A stretch of DNA of 64,000 nucleotides from assembly GCF_025755255.1 (NCBI RefSeq), contig NZ_JALIEB010000001.1:310001-374000 (forward strand), in the 5' to 3' direction. This document shows, one piece after another, positions 55,835 to 63,834 of this stretch (positions are counted from its first letter, which is position 1; each line of letters begins with the position of its first letter). The notes under the pieces were generated by a model. That model did not search any database, had not been told where the DNA came from, and saw only the letters and a list, made by a program, of their open reading frames with translations. Made by a program: the position numbers and the translations under genes. Origin of the DNA: Roseobacter sinensis. Lineage in GTDB: Bacteria; Pseudomonadota; Alphaproteobacteria; Rhodobacterales; Rhodobacteraceae.

Positions 55835-56764
55835 TTAGGCTGGGGCAACCGCAGCAATAATTCCGCTGACAGTCACGATGCTGATCATTGTCGAGACGAG
55901 GATCGCCGCCGACACGCGATGCGGGGCGACGCCGTAGTGTTGCGCGAGGATATAGACATTGCCCGCGACCGGCAGAGCCGCGGCGGCGATGATCACAGCA
56001 GCGAAGTAGGGATCGGCGGGGAAGAGATAAAGCACCCCGATGGCCACGAAGAGCGGATGCAGCCCCAGCTTGCAAAAGCTGAGCCAGCCTGCGATCTGCA
56101 ACCGCTCGGCCGATTTGCTGGCGAGCGAGGCACCAATGGCGAAGAGCGCGCCGGGCGTTGCAGCTGCGCCAAGGATGGCCAGAAACTCATTCGCGGGCAC
56201 GGGGATAGGCAAGTCGTAGACCGACCAGATCAGCCCCGCCACGATCGAGACGATCATCGGGTTCCTGATCAGCCCCAGCCCCACGGTGCGCAGGATGCCG
56301 AAGCTCAGCCGCCCGTCGCGCGACCCGGTGATCAGGATCACGATCAGGCTGGAGAAGACGATAAGGTCCACCGCCAGCGCCATCATGATCGGCCCAATCG
56401 CGGCCTCGCCCATCAGCAGCGTCAGCATCGGCACGCCAAGGAAGCCCACATTGCCGATCGCGGCGCATTGCGCTTCGACGGCCGTGGTGGCGACGTCGAG
56501 CTTGCGCAGGTACCCCAACAGCGTGGCGACCAGATAGACGGCGAGGGTACCGGCAAGGTAACCGGCCACGAGATTGGGGTCCCAGACGTCGTCGAACGAC
56601 AGATTGGCCGCGAAGCGAAACAGCATCGCCGTCAGCGCGAAGTAGAACACGAATTTGGTGAGGTAAGCCGTGGCCTCTTCGGTGAAGAACCGAGTGTAGC
56701 CCGCCCAATATCCCAGACCGATCAGCGCAAAGAAGGGAACGGTCTTGAGAAAGATGTCAACCAT
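55835..56764 (-). CDS. AEC family transporter
   Basis: 309 aa with about ten helices. Begins MVDIFLKTVPFFALIGLGYW; CAAIGNVGFLGVPML (GNxGFLGxP motif), ALAVDLIVFSSLIV, GLIRNPMIVSIVAG and PAAGN-type AALPVAGNVYILAQ are auxin-efflux-carrier family regions. Exports or imports small organic acids in bacteria; substrate not assigned. Stands alone between mbfA and fghA, same strand. Confidence 0.9.
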   Translation of the reverse strand: MVDIFLKTVPFFALIGLGYWAGYTRFFTEEATAYLTKFVFYFALTAMLFRFAANLSFDDVWDPNLVAGYLAGTLAVYLVATLLGYLRKLDVATTAVEAQCAAIGNVGFLGVPMLTLLMGEAAIGPIMMALAVDLIVFSSLIVILITGSRDGRLSFGILRTVGLGLIRNPMIVSIVAGLIWSVYDLPIPVPANEFLAILGAAATPGALFAIGASLASKSAERLQIAGWLSFCKLGLHPLFVAIGVLYLFPADPYFAAVIIAAAALPVAGNVYILAQHYGVAPHRVSAAILVSTMISIVTVSGIIAAVAPA

Positions 56765-56800
56765 GGAAGGTTGTTAGAGCCTGCCGCAGCACTCCGCAAG

Positions 56801-57775
56801 CTAGCCCGATCCGATCAGAACGCCGGCACCGAAGACCAGTGCGCCGCCGCACACGACCTGGAGCGTGGCGCGCCAGAAGGGTGTTTCCATGTAGCGGTTC
56901 TGGATCCAGGCAATGGCCCAGAGCTCGACAAACACTACTGCGATGGCGATCACGGTTGCGGTCCAGAAATCGGTGATGAGATAGGGCAGCGCGTGGCCCA
57001 GACCGCCCACGGTGGTCATGATGCCCGAGGCGAAGCCGCGCTTGATCGGCGATCCGCGCCCGGACAGTTGCCCATCATCCGATGCGGCTTCGGTGAACCC
57101 CATGGAGATGCCGGCCCCCACCGACGCGGCCAGCCCGACAAGGAAGGTCGTCCAGGTGTCCTGGGTGGCAAAGGCGGTGGCGAAAATCGGCGCGAGCGTC
57201 GAGACCGAGCCATCCATCAGCCCCGCAAGCCCCGGCTGGACCCAGGTCAGCAGGAACTGCCTGCGGGCCGTCCGGTCCTCGGTCTCGCGCGCTTCACCAC
57301 CCAGATGGCGGGCTTCGAGGTCGCTTGCCGCGGCCTGATGTCCCGCCTCGGCGGCGGCAAGATCGCCCAGAAGCCTGCGCGTCTCGGCGTCGGTCGTTTT
57401 CGCGGCGGCCGCGAGATAGAAGGCTTGCGCGTCGCGCTCCATCGCCTCGGCCTCCGCACGGATGCGGTCAAGCCCCAGGTTTTCAACCAGCCAGATCGGT
57501 CGGCGGTGGTAATAGCCCGCGATATGCTCGCGCCGGATCAGCGGAATAACATCCCCGAACCGGGCCTTGTGCCGGTCGATCAGCCGCTGCCGATGCTCGT
57601 CCTCCTCCGTCGCCATACCGTCGAACACCGCGGCAGAATCGGGAAAATCGGGGCGCAGATGCTCTGCATAGCCGCGATAGATGCGCGCGTCGTCTTCCTC
57701 GGACGAGATTGCCAAAGCCAGCATTTGTTGCTCGCTCAGATCTTGGAAGCGCTTGTTCGAAAAGGAAAACCGCAT
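56801..57775 (-). CDS. mbfA: Membrane-bound ferritin / iron exporter MbfA
   Basis: 324 aa. N-terminal rubrerythrin/ferritin-like domain (about 1-165) with diiron ligands: AISSEEDDARIYRGYAEHL, DGMATEEDEHRQRL (ExxH), ERDAQAFYLAAA and AAAEAGHQAA (ExxH). The C-terminal VIT1-like membrane domain has GLAGLMDGSVSTLAPIFATAF and GAGISMGFTEAASDDG. In Bradyrhizobium and Agrobacterium MbfA exports iron and protects against iron and peroxide. ATG 57775-57773 is chosen over a longer start that would cross the regulatory site. An Irr-box-like palindrome stands 18 bp upstream. Confidence 0.93.
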   Translation of the reverse strand: MRFSFSNKRFQDLSEQQMLALAISSEEDDARIYRGYAEHLRPDFPDSAAVFDGMATEEDEHRQRLIDRHKARFGDVIPLIRREHIAGYYHRRPIWLVENLGLDRIRAEAEAMERDAQAFYLAAAAKTTDAETRRLLGDLAAAEAGHQAAASDLEARHLGGEARETEDRTARRQFLLTWVQPGLAGLMDGSVSTLAPIFATAFATQDTWTTFLVGLAASVGAGISMGFTEAASDDGQLSGRGSPIKRGFASGIMTTVGGLGHALPYLITDFWTATVIAIAVVFVELWAIAWIQNRYMETPFWRATLQVVCGGALVFGAGVLIGSG

Positions 57776-57792
57776 GATGTGCACCCTATATC

Positions 57793-57807
57793 TTAGAACC
57801 ATTCTAA
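57793..57807. promoter_or_regulatory. Irr box / iron control element (ICE) before mbfA
   Basis: TTAGAA-cca-TTCTAA, a perfect 6+3+6 dyad, 18 bp before the mbfA ATG. It matches the core of the Irr-regulated ICE motif known from alphaproteobacteria (TTAGAA-type dyad with a three-base centre). Irr binds under low iron and represses iron-storage and export genes such as mbfA. Confidence 0.75.
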
Positions 57808-57868
57808 TGTTGGTGAAAAGATCGGGCAACCGCCTTTGCGCCAGGTCAGACCGAATTTTGCTTGGAAC

Positions 57869-57888
57869 TGAACCGTTCGGTTTATACT
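57869..57888 (+). promoter_or_regulatory. Operator and -10 of the tetR gene
   Basis: TGAACCG-TT-CGGTTTA (57869-57884), a TetR-type dyad with five-base perfect arms AACCG/CGGTT, overlaps TATACT (57883-57888), a good -10 element; TTGCTT (57858-57863) could be the -35 with a 19-bp spacer. A repressor here would block transcription of the gene starting at 57915, so autoregulation is likely. Confidence 0.6.
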
Positions 57889-57914
57889 GTGGGACAGCTG
57901 AACCCGGGGGGTCT

Positions 57915-58532
57915 ATGACATCAACAGCCGAAATCATCCGCAAGGGTCGCAAGTTCGATCAGGTCCTTGAGGGTGCGCGGCAGGTCTTCATGGCGGACGG
58001 ATTCGAAGGAGCCAGCGTGGACGAGATCGCCCGTGTGGCCAACGTCTCAAAGGCGACGCTCTACAGCTATTTCCCGGACAAGCGGTTGCTGTTCATGGAG
58101 GTGGCCACGAGCGAGTGCCAGCGGCAGGCGGACGATGCGCTGAGCCGGATCGACGTGAGCGCGGCACCGGAACAGGTGTTGCAGCAGACCGGGCGGCACT
58201 TCCTGCGCTTCATCACCTCGAAGTTCGGGCAGCAGATCTTCCGCATCTGCGTCGCGGAATCGGACCGGTTTCCTGAGTTGGGTCAGAAGTTCTACAACTC
58301 CGGTCCTGCCGTGATGCGCGCCGAGATGGCCGCCTACTTCGAGCAGGCGGAGGCCCGGGGGGAATTGCGGATCGAAGACCGCGCCCTTGCGGCAGACCAG
58401 TTCGGCGAGCTGTGCAAGGCCGATGTGTGGCCGCGACTGATCTTCGGCATGACGAAAACGGTCACGCCCGAAGAGATCGAACGCGTGGTCGATGGGGCGG
58501 TGAAGACTTTCATGGCACGCTACGGTGTTTGA
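57915..58532 (+). CDS. TetR/AcrR family transcriptional regulator
   Basis: 205 aa. N-terminal helix-turn-helix (about 15-60): GARQVFMADGFEGASVDEIAR, VANVSKATLYSYFPDKRLLF. The C-terminal ligand domain includes LQQTGRHFLRFITSKFGQQIF, a TetR_C_33-like region. ATG 57915. It lies divergent to mbfA with 139 bp between starts, but its own dyad suggests a different regulon. Target genes unknown. Confidence 0.92.
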   Translation: MTSTAEIIRKGRKFDQVLEGARQVFMADGFEGASVDEIARVANVSKATLYSYFPDKRLLFMEVATSECQRQADDALSRIDVSAAPEQVLQQTGRHFLRFITSKFGQQIFRICVAESDRFPELGQKFYNSGPAVMRAEMAAYFEQAEARGELRIEDRALAADQFGELCKADVWPRLIFGMTKTVTPEEIERVVDGAVKTFMARYGV

Positions 58533-58628
58533 GGCCCGCCGGTTGGACCGGACCGGTGTGCGGCAGGGGCGGTTGGCTGTGCGCCGAGAGGGCTTGATTT
58601 GTGCGCGTATCGGGGCAAAGCTGATGCC

Positions 58629-58976
58629 ATGAACATCCCGGTGCCACCGTCCAACACCCTGCATCAGTTTCCGCCGCAGCAGGTCGCTTTCCATCGTACG
58701 GAACTTTCGGTGATCCTCTCGCTTTACGGTCGATTCGTCGCTGCGGGAGAGTGGCGCGACTATGGGATCTCCTGTCTACGGGACGTGGCCGTGTTCTCGG
58801 TATTTCGGCGCACGGCGGAAAATCCGATCTACCGGATCGAAAAACGCCCACGGATGCGGGATAAGCAGGGGATGTATGCGGTCGTCGGTATGGACGGGCA
58901 GATCCTGCGGCGGGGCCATGACCTGAAGACGGTGCTGCGTGTCCTCGAACGCAAGCTGATCCGCGCGGTAGACTAG
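58629..58976 (+). CDS. DUF2794 domain protein
   Basis: 115 aa from ATG 58629 (an in-frame ATG at 58599 would add ten residues; neither has a strong ribosome site). Family region: QVAFHRTELSVILSLYGRFV, GEWRDYGISCLRDVAVFSVFR, YRIEKRPRMRDKQGMYAVVG, HDLKTVLRVLERKLIRAVD. Small soluble protein of unknown role conserved in alphaproteobacteria. Convergent with the NlpC/P60 gene. Confidence 0.88.
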   Translation: MNIPVPPSNTLHQFPPQQVAFHRTELSVILSLYGRFVAAGEWRDYGISCLRDVAVFSVFRRTAENPIYRIEKRPRMRDKQGMYAVVGMDGQILRRGHDLKTVLRVLERKLIRAVD

Positions 58977-58991
58977 CGTTTCTCAAACGGA

Positions 58992-59038
58992 GGCCCGTGC
59001 CGGGCCACATGATGTTTGCAAGCGCCTCCGGCGCTTGC
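58992..59038. terminator. Two hairpins between convergent genes
   Basis: GGCCC-gtgcc-GGGCC (58992-59006) and GCAAGCGCC-tcc-GGCGCTTGC (59018-59038, nine perfect base pairs). They lie between the DUF2794 stop (58976) and the NlpC/P60 stop (59053). T-runs are short, so a shared or partial terminator role is likely rather than certain. Confidence 0.5.
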
Positions 59039-59052
59039 GTTGGGCGCATTCG

Positions 59053-59850
59053 TCAACCGTCGGGCAAAGACAGGCGCTTATGCAGTGTGACCGGCCCGTC
59101 GCCTTGGGCGGCGATGCGATCGATCGCCTGGTCGATGGGCTCCTCCGCGACGGACATATGCCCGGCGTTGGCGTGCAGAAGCGTCTCGGAGGTCTGGACC
59201 CAGGCGACATGGCCATCCCAGAACAGAAGGTCGTTGCGTTCGTAGGGCGTGCCCGGCGGTAGCGATCTGCCCAGCTCTTTGGCCTGCTGATCGCTGTCGC
59301 CTGGGCAGGACAGCCCGCAGGCGAGGCAGGCGATCTGGACCAGACCGGAACAGTCGATACCCCAGGCGCTGTTGCCGCCCCAAAGATAGGGCGTACTGAG
59401 GAAAAGCCCGGCCACCGCAGCCGGATCGGTCGCCACATCGCTGGTGCGATGCAGATGCTGGCGGGGGATGTGGCCCAACTCGGTTTCGATGAAGGTCGCG
59501 GTTTCCGACAGGGCGGTGATCTGGCTGCCGAAGGAGAGGCTGTGCTGCTCGGGCGACTTCAGGTCTGGTTCTGTGTAAGCATGTGTGGCGCGGGCCGTCA
59601 CCTTATGCGTGGCCGGCGTGACCGACCCGAGGCTGTCACTTGGCAAGTAGCCGCAATAGCCGTCTTTCGCGGCGCATACGAGGCTCCAGCCGTCCGCGTG
59701 ATGCAGGACGGTCACCTCATCGCCGTAGAGCAACTGCCGGTCGCGCGAACCATCTGGCTGGCGCCGAAGGTCGACGAGGGGTGCAGTGACCCGCTTCGGC
59801 TCGGACAGGACCGCGAGGGCGGGATCGGGGCTGACGCGTGGGTCGGTCAC
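59053..59850 (-). CDS. NlpC/P60 family peptidase with SH3-like domain
   Basis: 265 aa from a GTG start (59850-59848) overlapping the aminopeptidase stop as GTGA. SH3-like repeats first (about 20-130; PLVDLRRQPDGSRDRQLLYGD, VLHHADGWSLV), then the C40 domain: FLSTPYLWGGNSAWGIDCSGLVQ with the nucleophile Cys, NDLLFWDGHVAWVQTSE (His) and LHANAGHMSV. C40 enzymes cut gamma-D-Glu-diaminopimelate bonds in murein peptides. No signal peptide, so it acts in the cytosol on recycled peptides, next to an aminopeptidase. Confidence 0.9.
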   Translation of the reverse strand: MTDPRVSPDPALAVLSEPKRVTAPLVDLRRQPDGSRDRQLLYGDEVTVLHHADGWSLVCAAKDGYCGYLPSDSLGSVTPATHKVTARATHAYTEPDLKSPEQHSLSFGSQITALSETATFIETELGHIPRQHLHRTSDVATDPAAVAGLFLSTPYLWGGNSAWGIDCSGLVQIACLACGLSCPGDSDQQAKELGRSLPPGTPYERNDLLFWDGHVAWVQTSETLLHANAGHMSVAEEPIDQAIDRIAAQGDGPVTLHKRLSLPDG

Positions 59851-61232
59851 GGGCTGCTCATCTCGGCGAACACCCGCAATAAGGCCCGGGTGGCCTGACC
59901 GACACCGCCTTTTGGTCGCCCGGGCGCATCCGAAGGCTGCCAGCCGTAGATGTCGAAATGCGCATAGGGCGTCTGTTCGACAAATCGCCGCAGGAAGAGT
60001 GCCGCAGTGATCGAGCCTGCGAAGCCCCCCTTCGGCGCGTTGTCGAGATCGGCGATGCCGGGTTCGATCAGCGGCTCGTACGGCGTATGGAATGGCATGC
60101 GCCAGACCGGATCGGCCTGTGTTTCTGCCGCATTCTCGAGCCGGGTCACGAAGTCCGCATCATCGCAATAGTATGGCGCGAGGTCGGGCCCGACAGCCAC
60201 CCGCGCGGCCCCGGTCAGCGTGGCCATTGACACAATCAGATCCGGATCGTCCTCTTGCGCCAGGGCCAGCGCATCGGCCAGAACGAGGCGGCCCTCGGCA
60301 TCGGTGTTGTTGATCTCGACCGTCAGCCCTTTGCGCGAAGTCAGGATGTCGCCGGGCCGAAAAGCGTTGCCCGAGACGGCGTTCTCCACGGCGGGGATCA
60401 GCACGCGCAACTGCAGGGGCAAGCCGCTCGCCATGATCATCTGCGCCAGGCCCAGAACGGCTGCAGCGCCCCCCATGTCCTTCTTCATCAACGCCATGGA
60501 CGCGCCGGGTTTCAGGTTCAGACCGCCGGTGTCGAAGCAGACGCCTTTGCCGACCAGGGTGATGCGTGGCCCGGCGTCGCCCCAGCGCAGGTCGATCAGG
60601 CGCGGCTCGCGATGCGCGGCGCGCCCGACCGTGTGGATCAGCGGAAAGTTGTCCGCCAGCAGATCCTCGCCCAGGATCACCCGGATCCGGGCATCGTGCC
60701 GCGCGGCCAGATCCTGCGCCGCCTCTTCCAGCGCGTCTGGCCCCATATCGGAGGCCGGCGTATTGATGAGATCGCGCGTCAGCGCTTCGCCCATGGCGAT
60801 GGCGGCGACGGCATTAGCATCTATTCCGCCAGGCGCGACGAGCGCCGCAGCCATCGGGGACTGGTCCTTGTAGCGGTCGAAGCGGTAGCCTGCGAGCAGC
60901 CAGCCCAGAGCTTCGACTTCGGCCATCTCCTCGGGCAGACCCGAGGCGATCTGGTAGGTTCCCTTTGGAAGCTTTGCCGCTGCGGCGGCCAAGTGAAAGC
61001 GCGCGCGTGCCCTGCTCTTGTCGGTGCCGAAGCCAACGATAGCCCCCGCAGGCGTGCCATCGGCTCCGGGCACGGAAATCGCCTGTCCCAGCGCTCCCTT
61101 GAAGTCGAGCGCGTCGATCCAGGCGCCGATTTCGGCGGGTTGCGCCTCGCGCCAGGTCTCGAAGCTGTCCTGATCGACGATGTGGAGGGGGCGTGCCGTG
61201 TCAGTGGGGTCGGCGAAGAGCGGAAGCGGCAT
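59847..61232 (-). CDS. Leucyl aminopeptidase family protein (M17)
   Basis: 461 aa. M17 metallopeptidase: VGKGVCFDTGGLNLKPGASM, NTDAEGRLVLADALALA (the family signature) and late GGFAGSITAALFLRRFVE. Two-metal site residues (Lys, Asp, Glu in these motifs) are present. It removes N-terminal residues from short peptides. GTGA coupling to the NlpC/P60 peptidase suggests sequential breakdown of murein peptides (for example L-Ala-gamma-D-Glu-Dap). Confidence 0.92.
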   Translation of the reverse strand: MPLPLFADPTDTARPLHIVDQDSFETWREAQPAEIGAWIDALDFKGALGQAISVPGADGTPAGAIVGFGTDKSRARARFHLAAAAAKLPKGTYQIASGLPEEMAEVEALGWLLAGYRFDRYKDQSPMAAALVAPGGIDANAVAAIAMGEALTRDLINTPASDMGPDALEEAAQDLAARHDARIRVILGEDLLADNFPLIHTVGRAAHREPRLIDLRWGDAGPRITLVGKGVCFDTGGLNLKPGASMALMKKDMGGAAAVLGLAQMIMASGLPLQLRVLIPAVENAVSGNAFRPGDILTSRKGLTVEINNTDAEGRLVLADALALAQEDDPDLIVSMATLTGAARVAVGPDLAPYYCDDADFVTRLENAAETQADPVWRMPFHTPYEPLIEPGIADLDNAPKGGFAGSITAALFLRRFVEQTPYAHFDIYGWQPSDAPGRPKGGVGQATRALLRVFAEMSSP

Positions 61233-61295
61233 GGGCGCGGGCCTTGTTGGGAGCGATGTGCTCAGCCTAGCCTGTCATGCCCGCCGCGCAAGACG

Positions 61296-61676
61296 TCAGA
61301 TGGTGATGTCCTGCAAGTCCCAGATCGCGGTCAGCGATTGCTCGCCAATCCGAATGAGCCGTGCGAGGGTCGCAGCCACGGCAGGACCGTCGCCTGCATC
61401 GATGGCGCAGATCACGTCGCCGGCCACGCGGGTCAGCGCGTGCATCCCGATCTGATCCCCGATGGCGATGAGAGAGCGGGCGCATTTGCGCAATTCATCC
61501 AGGTTTCGTGCAGAGTGGAGGCGGCTGCAATGTGACAGGCGCAAGGCCATTTCTTCCATGGCCCGGCACACGACGTCTTCGGCGCCGGCGTGACCCAGTT
61601 CCGCATAGAGTGCGGCCAGCCGATCCTGATCGACGTGCACGGTTTCCTTCAGCCCGATTTTCAGGACTTGATCCAT
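61296..61676 (-). CDS. Hpt-like helical protein without phospho-histidine
   Basis: 126 aa, wholly helical by pattern. MDQVLKIGLKETVHVD is followed by EMALRLSHCSRLHSARNLDEL and RKCARSLIAIGDQIGMHALTRVAGD, which lines up with the Hpt core (AHxLKGSxxxIGxxxL). The histidine position of Hpt is Arg67 here (CARSL). It therefore looks like an inactive Hpt or Hpt inhibitor/decoy. Not assigned to a known kinase; family membership is by pattern only. It lies between the aminopeptidase and divergent carbonic anhydrase genes. Confidence 0.6.
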   Translation of the reverse strand: MDQVLKIGLKETVHVDQDRLAALYAELGHAGAEDVVCRAMEEMALRLSHCSRLHSARNLDELRKCARSLIAIGDQIGMHALTRVAGDVICAIDAGDGPAVAATLARLIRIGEQSLTAIWDLQDITI

Positions 61677-61820
61677 TGTACTCACCCTTCGATGCCCCCA
61701 CGGCACGCGAGCGTTATGCCGCGCAAACCTATCCAAAGTGTTGAGAGCACGGGCGCTTTTCCCTCGAATTCTATGTGAATTCGGTATAACCCAGCGCACA
61801 AAAAGACGAACGGGACAGTT

Positions 61821-62471
61821 ATGGATGACGTAAAGCCGCTGCCGAGCTATCTGGTGCAGCGATATCATGGCTGGAAAGCAACCGGCTATGCGGACAACAA
61901 GGCCTGGTATCGCCATCTTGCAACAGAAGGCCAGCATCCGCGGGCGATGGTGATTTCCTGCTGTGACAGCCGCGTCAATGCCATTTCCATCTTCGGGGCC
62001 GATCAGGGCGAGTTCTTCATCCACCGCAACATCGCCAATCTGGTGCCACCGTTTCGGCCGGATGGCGACTATCACGGGACCTCAGCAGCGGTGGAATACG
62101 CCGTCGATGTGTTGCATGTTGCGCATCTGATTGTGCTGGGCCATTCCAACTGCGGCGGTGTGAAGGGGTGCATCGAGATGTGCCGCGGGAACGCGCCTGA
62201 TCTGGAGGAAGAGACCAGCTTCGTCGGGCGCTGGATGGATATTCTGCGTCCGAAGTACGCGCTGGTGGCTGACGAAAAAGATGCTGCGCTGCAGGCTCAA
62301 CAGCTTGAAAAACAAGCGGTTCTCGTCAGCCTTGAGAACCTTCTGACCTTCCCGTTCGTCAGCGAGAAGGTCAAGGGTGGCGGGCTGACCCTGCATGGCC
62401 TATGGACGGATATTGGCGACGGGGGGCTCGAGTTCTTCAACCCCCACACGAAGGCGTTTCAGATCGTCTAG
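61821..62471 (+). CDS. Beta-class carbonic anhydrase
   Basis: 216 aa. Zinc ligands are in SCCDSRVN (Cys48, with Asp49-Arg51 dyad) and GHSNCGG (His108, Cys111), all three present. Other family regions: FIHRNIANLVPPF, HGTSAAVEYAVDVL, SLENLLTFPFV, LHGLWTDIGDGGLEFF. It interconverts carbon dioxide and bicarbonate. The sbtA gene follows 34 bp downstream, and a PII-like gene after it, so it probably equilibrates the imported bicarbonate. Confidence 0.95.
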   Translation: MDDVKPLPSYLVQRYHGWKATGYADNKAWYRHLATEGQHPRAMVISCCDSRVNAISIFGADQGEFFIHRNIANLVPPFRPDGDYHGTSAAVEYAVDVLHVAHLIVLGHSNCGGVKGCIEMCRGNAPDLEEETSFVGRWMDILRPKYALVADEKDAALQAQQLEKQAVLVSLENLLTFPFVSEKVKGGGLTLHGLWTDIGDGGLEFFNPHTKAFQIV

Positions 62472-62505
62472 CAACACGCGCCCGCGGCGGGTCCAGGAGT
62501 AGCCC

Positions 62506-63483
62506 ATGGAACAGATCCTCTCATTGGCGGCGACGAACCTGTTGTCGCCCATCATCCTGTCCTTCGCCCTGGGGGTGACGGCCGCGCTCGCGCGCTCGGA
62601 TCTGAGTGTGCCGGAAGCGGCTGCCAAGGCCTTGTCCATCTATCTGCTCTTCGCGATCGGGTTCAAAGGTGGTGTGAGCGTCTCCTCTCACGGCATCGAT
62701 GCGAAACTGGGGCTGACACTGGTGGCTGGCGTGGTGTTGTCCGCCGCACTTCCACTCATCGCTTTCGCACTTTTGCAGGTGATGACACGGCTCAGCCGGT
62801 TGGATGCCGCCGCGGTTGCAGCCCACTATGGCTCGATCTCGATCGTCACCTTCGTGGCCGCGACCTCGGTGCTGGAAAGCAGCGGTATCACCTCGGAAGG
62901 CTATATGGTGGCCGTCGCCGCGGCGATGGAGGCGCCTGCCATCCTCTCTGCACTCTGGCTCATCTCGCGCAACGGGACCGGCCAGCGGATGGACAGCGAC
63001 CTCTGGCGTGAAATCCTGCTCAATGGCTCGATTGTGCTGCTTGTCGGGTCGTTCTTCATCGGCTGGGCGACCGGAGAGGACGGGCTGACGGAGATCTCCA
63101 GCTTCATCGTGGCGCCGTTCAAGGGCGTGCTGTGTCTTTTCCTTCTGGACATGGGGCTTGTGGCCGGGCGCGGGTTGCGCACGCGCAGCGACGTGCTGCG
63201 CCCTGGCGTGCTTGCCTTCGGTCTTCTGATGCCGGTGATTGGCAGTCTTTGCGGGCTCGGTGCAGGCCTCTTGCTGGGGCTCTCCTCCGGTGGCGTGGCG
63301 CTGATGATGGTGCTCTCGGCCTCGGCGTCCTACATCGCGGTGCCGGCGGCCATGCGCGTGGCGCTGCCCGAGGCCAATCCGTCGATCTATCTCACGCTGT
63401 CGCTCGGCGTGACCTTTCCTTTCAACCTCACTCTGGGCATTCCGCTGTATGTTGCGGTTGCCACAACCATGACAGGAGGCTGA
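62506..63483 (+). CDS. sbtA: Sodium-dependent bicarbonate transporter SbtA family
   Basis: 325 aa with about ten helices in two inverted halves. Begins ILSLAATNLLSPIILSFALG; then VPEAAAKALSIYLLFAIGFKGGVSV, AAVAAHYGSISIVTFVAATSVLE and, in the second half, FKGVLCLFLLDMGLVAGRGL and VLSASASYIAVPAAMR. These are the SbtA hallmarks (SLC bicarbonate family, PF05982). SbtA imports bicarbonate with sodium. A PII-like gene follows 3 bp after the stop, as in cyanobacteria, and carbonic anhydrase precedes. Confidence 0.9.
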   Translation: MEQILSLAATNLLSPIILSFALGVTAALARSDLSVPEAAAKALSIYLLFAIGFKGGVSVSSHGIDAKLGLTLVAGVVLSAALPLIAFALLQVMTRLSRLDAAAVAAHYGSISIVTFVAATSVLESSGITSEGYMVAVAAAMEAPAILSALWLISRNGTGQRMDSDLWREILLNGSIVLLVGSFFIGWATGEDGLTEISSFIVAPFKGVLCLFLLDMGLVAGRGLRTRSDVLRPGVLAFGLLMPVIGSLCGLGAGLLLGLSSGGVALMMVLSASASYIAVPAAMRVALPEANPSIYLTLSLGVTFPFNLTLGIPLYVAVATTMTGG

Positions 63484-63486
63484 CCC

Positions 63487-63798
63487 ATGCAGACGCATCA
63501 GGCCAAACGGGTCGAAATCACCATCGAAGCGATCATGCAGTCGCGCCTCACGGAGGCGCTGCTTTCGGCCGATGTGACCGGCTTTACCGTGCTGCCCGTC
63601 CTGGGCGGGTCCGGGCGATCCGGAGCATGGACGAGGGCGGGCGAGATCGGACGGGCGAGCGGCATGGTGCAGGTCATCTGCATCATTCGCCCCGAGCGTC
63701 TCGACAAGTTGCTCGACGCGGCCTTCGACGTGGTCGAGCGTCACATCGGCGTGGTCACAATAGTTGATTGCGAAGTGCTTCGGGCCGAGCGTTTTTAA
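63487..63798 (+). CDS. PII-like protein, SbtB type
   Basis: 103 aa. Ferredoxin-like fold: RVEITIEAIMQSRLTEALLS, then VTGFTVLPVLGGSGRSGAW (T-loop region), VICIIRPERLDKLLDAAFDVV and HIGVVTIVDCEVLRA. Size and last beta-strand agree with SbtB, which binds adenine nucleotides (cAMP, AMP, ADP, ATP) and controls SbtA. The cyanobacterial C-terminal redox loop is absent. Directly behind sbtA (3 bp), so regulatory partnership is the natural reading. Confidence 0.82.
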   Translation: MQTHQAKRVEITIEAIMQSRLTEALLSADVTGFTVLPVLGGSGRSGAWTRAGEIGRASGMVQVICIIRPERLDKLLDAAFDVVERHIGVVTIVDCEVLRAERF

Positions 63799-63834
63799 CA
63801 CTTTGTAAACCAGAATTAAGGAAATGTCGGTCGC

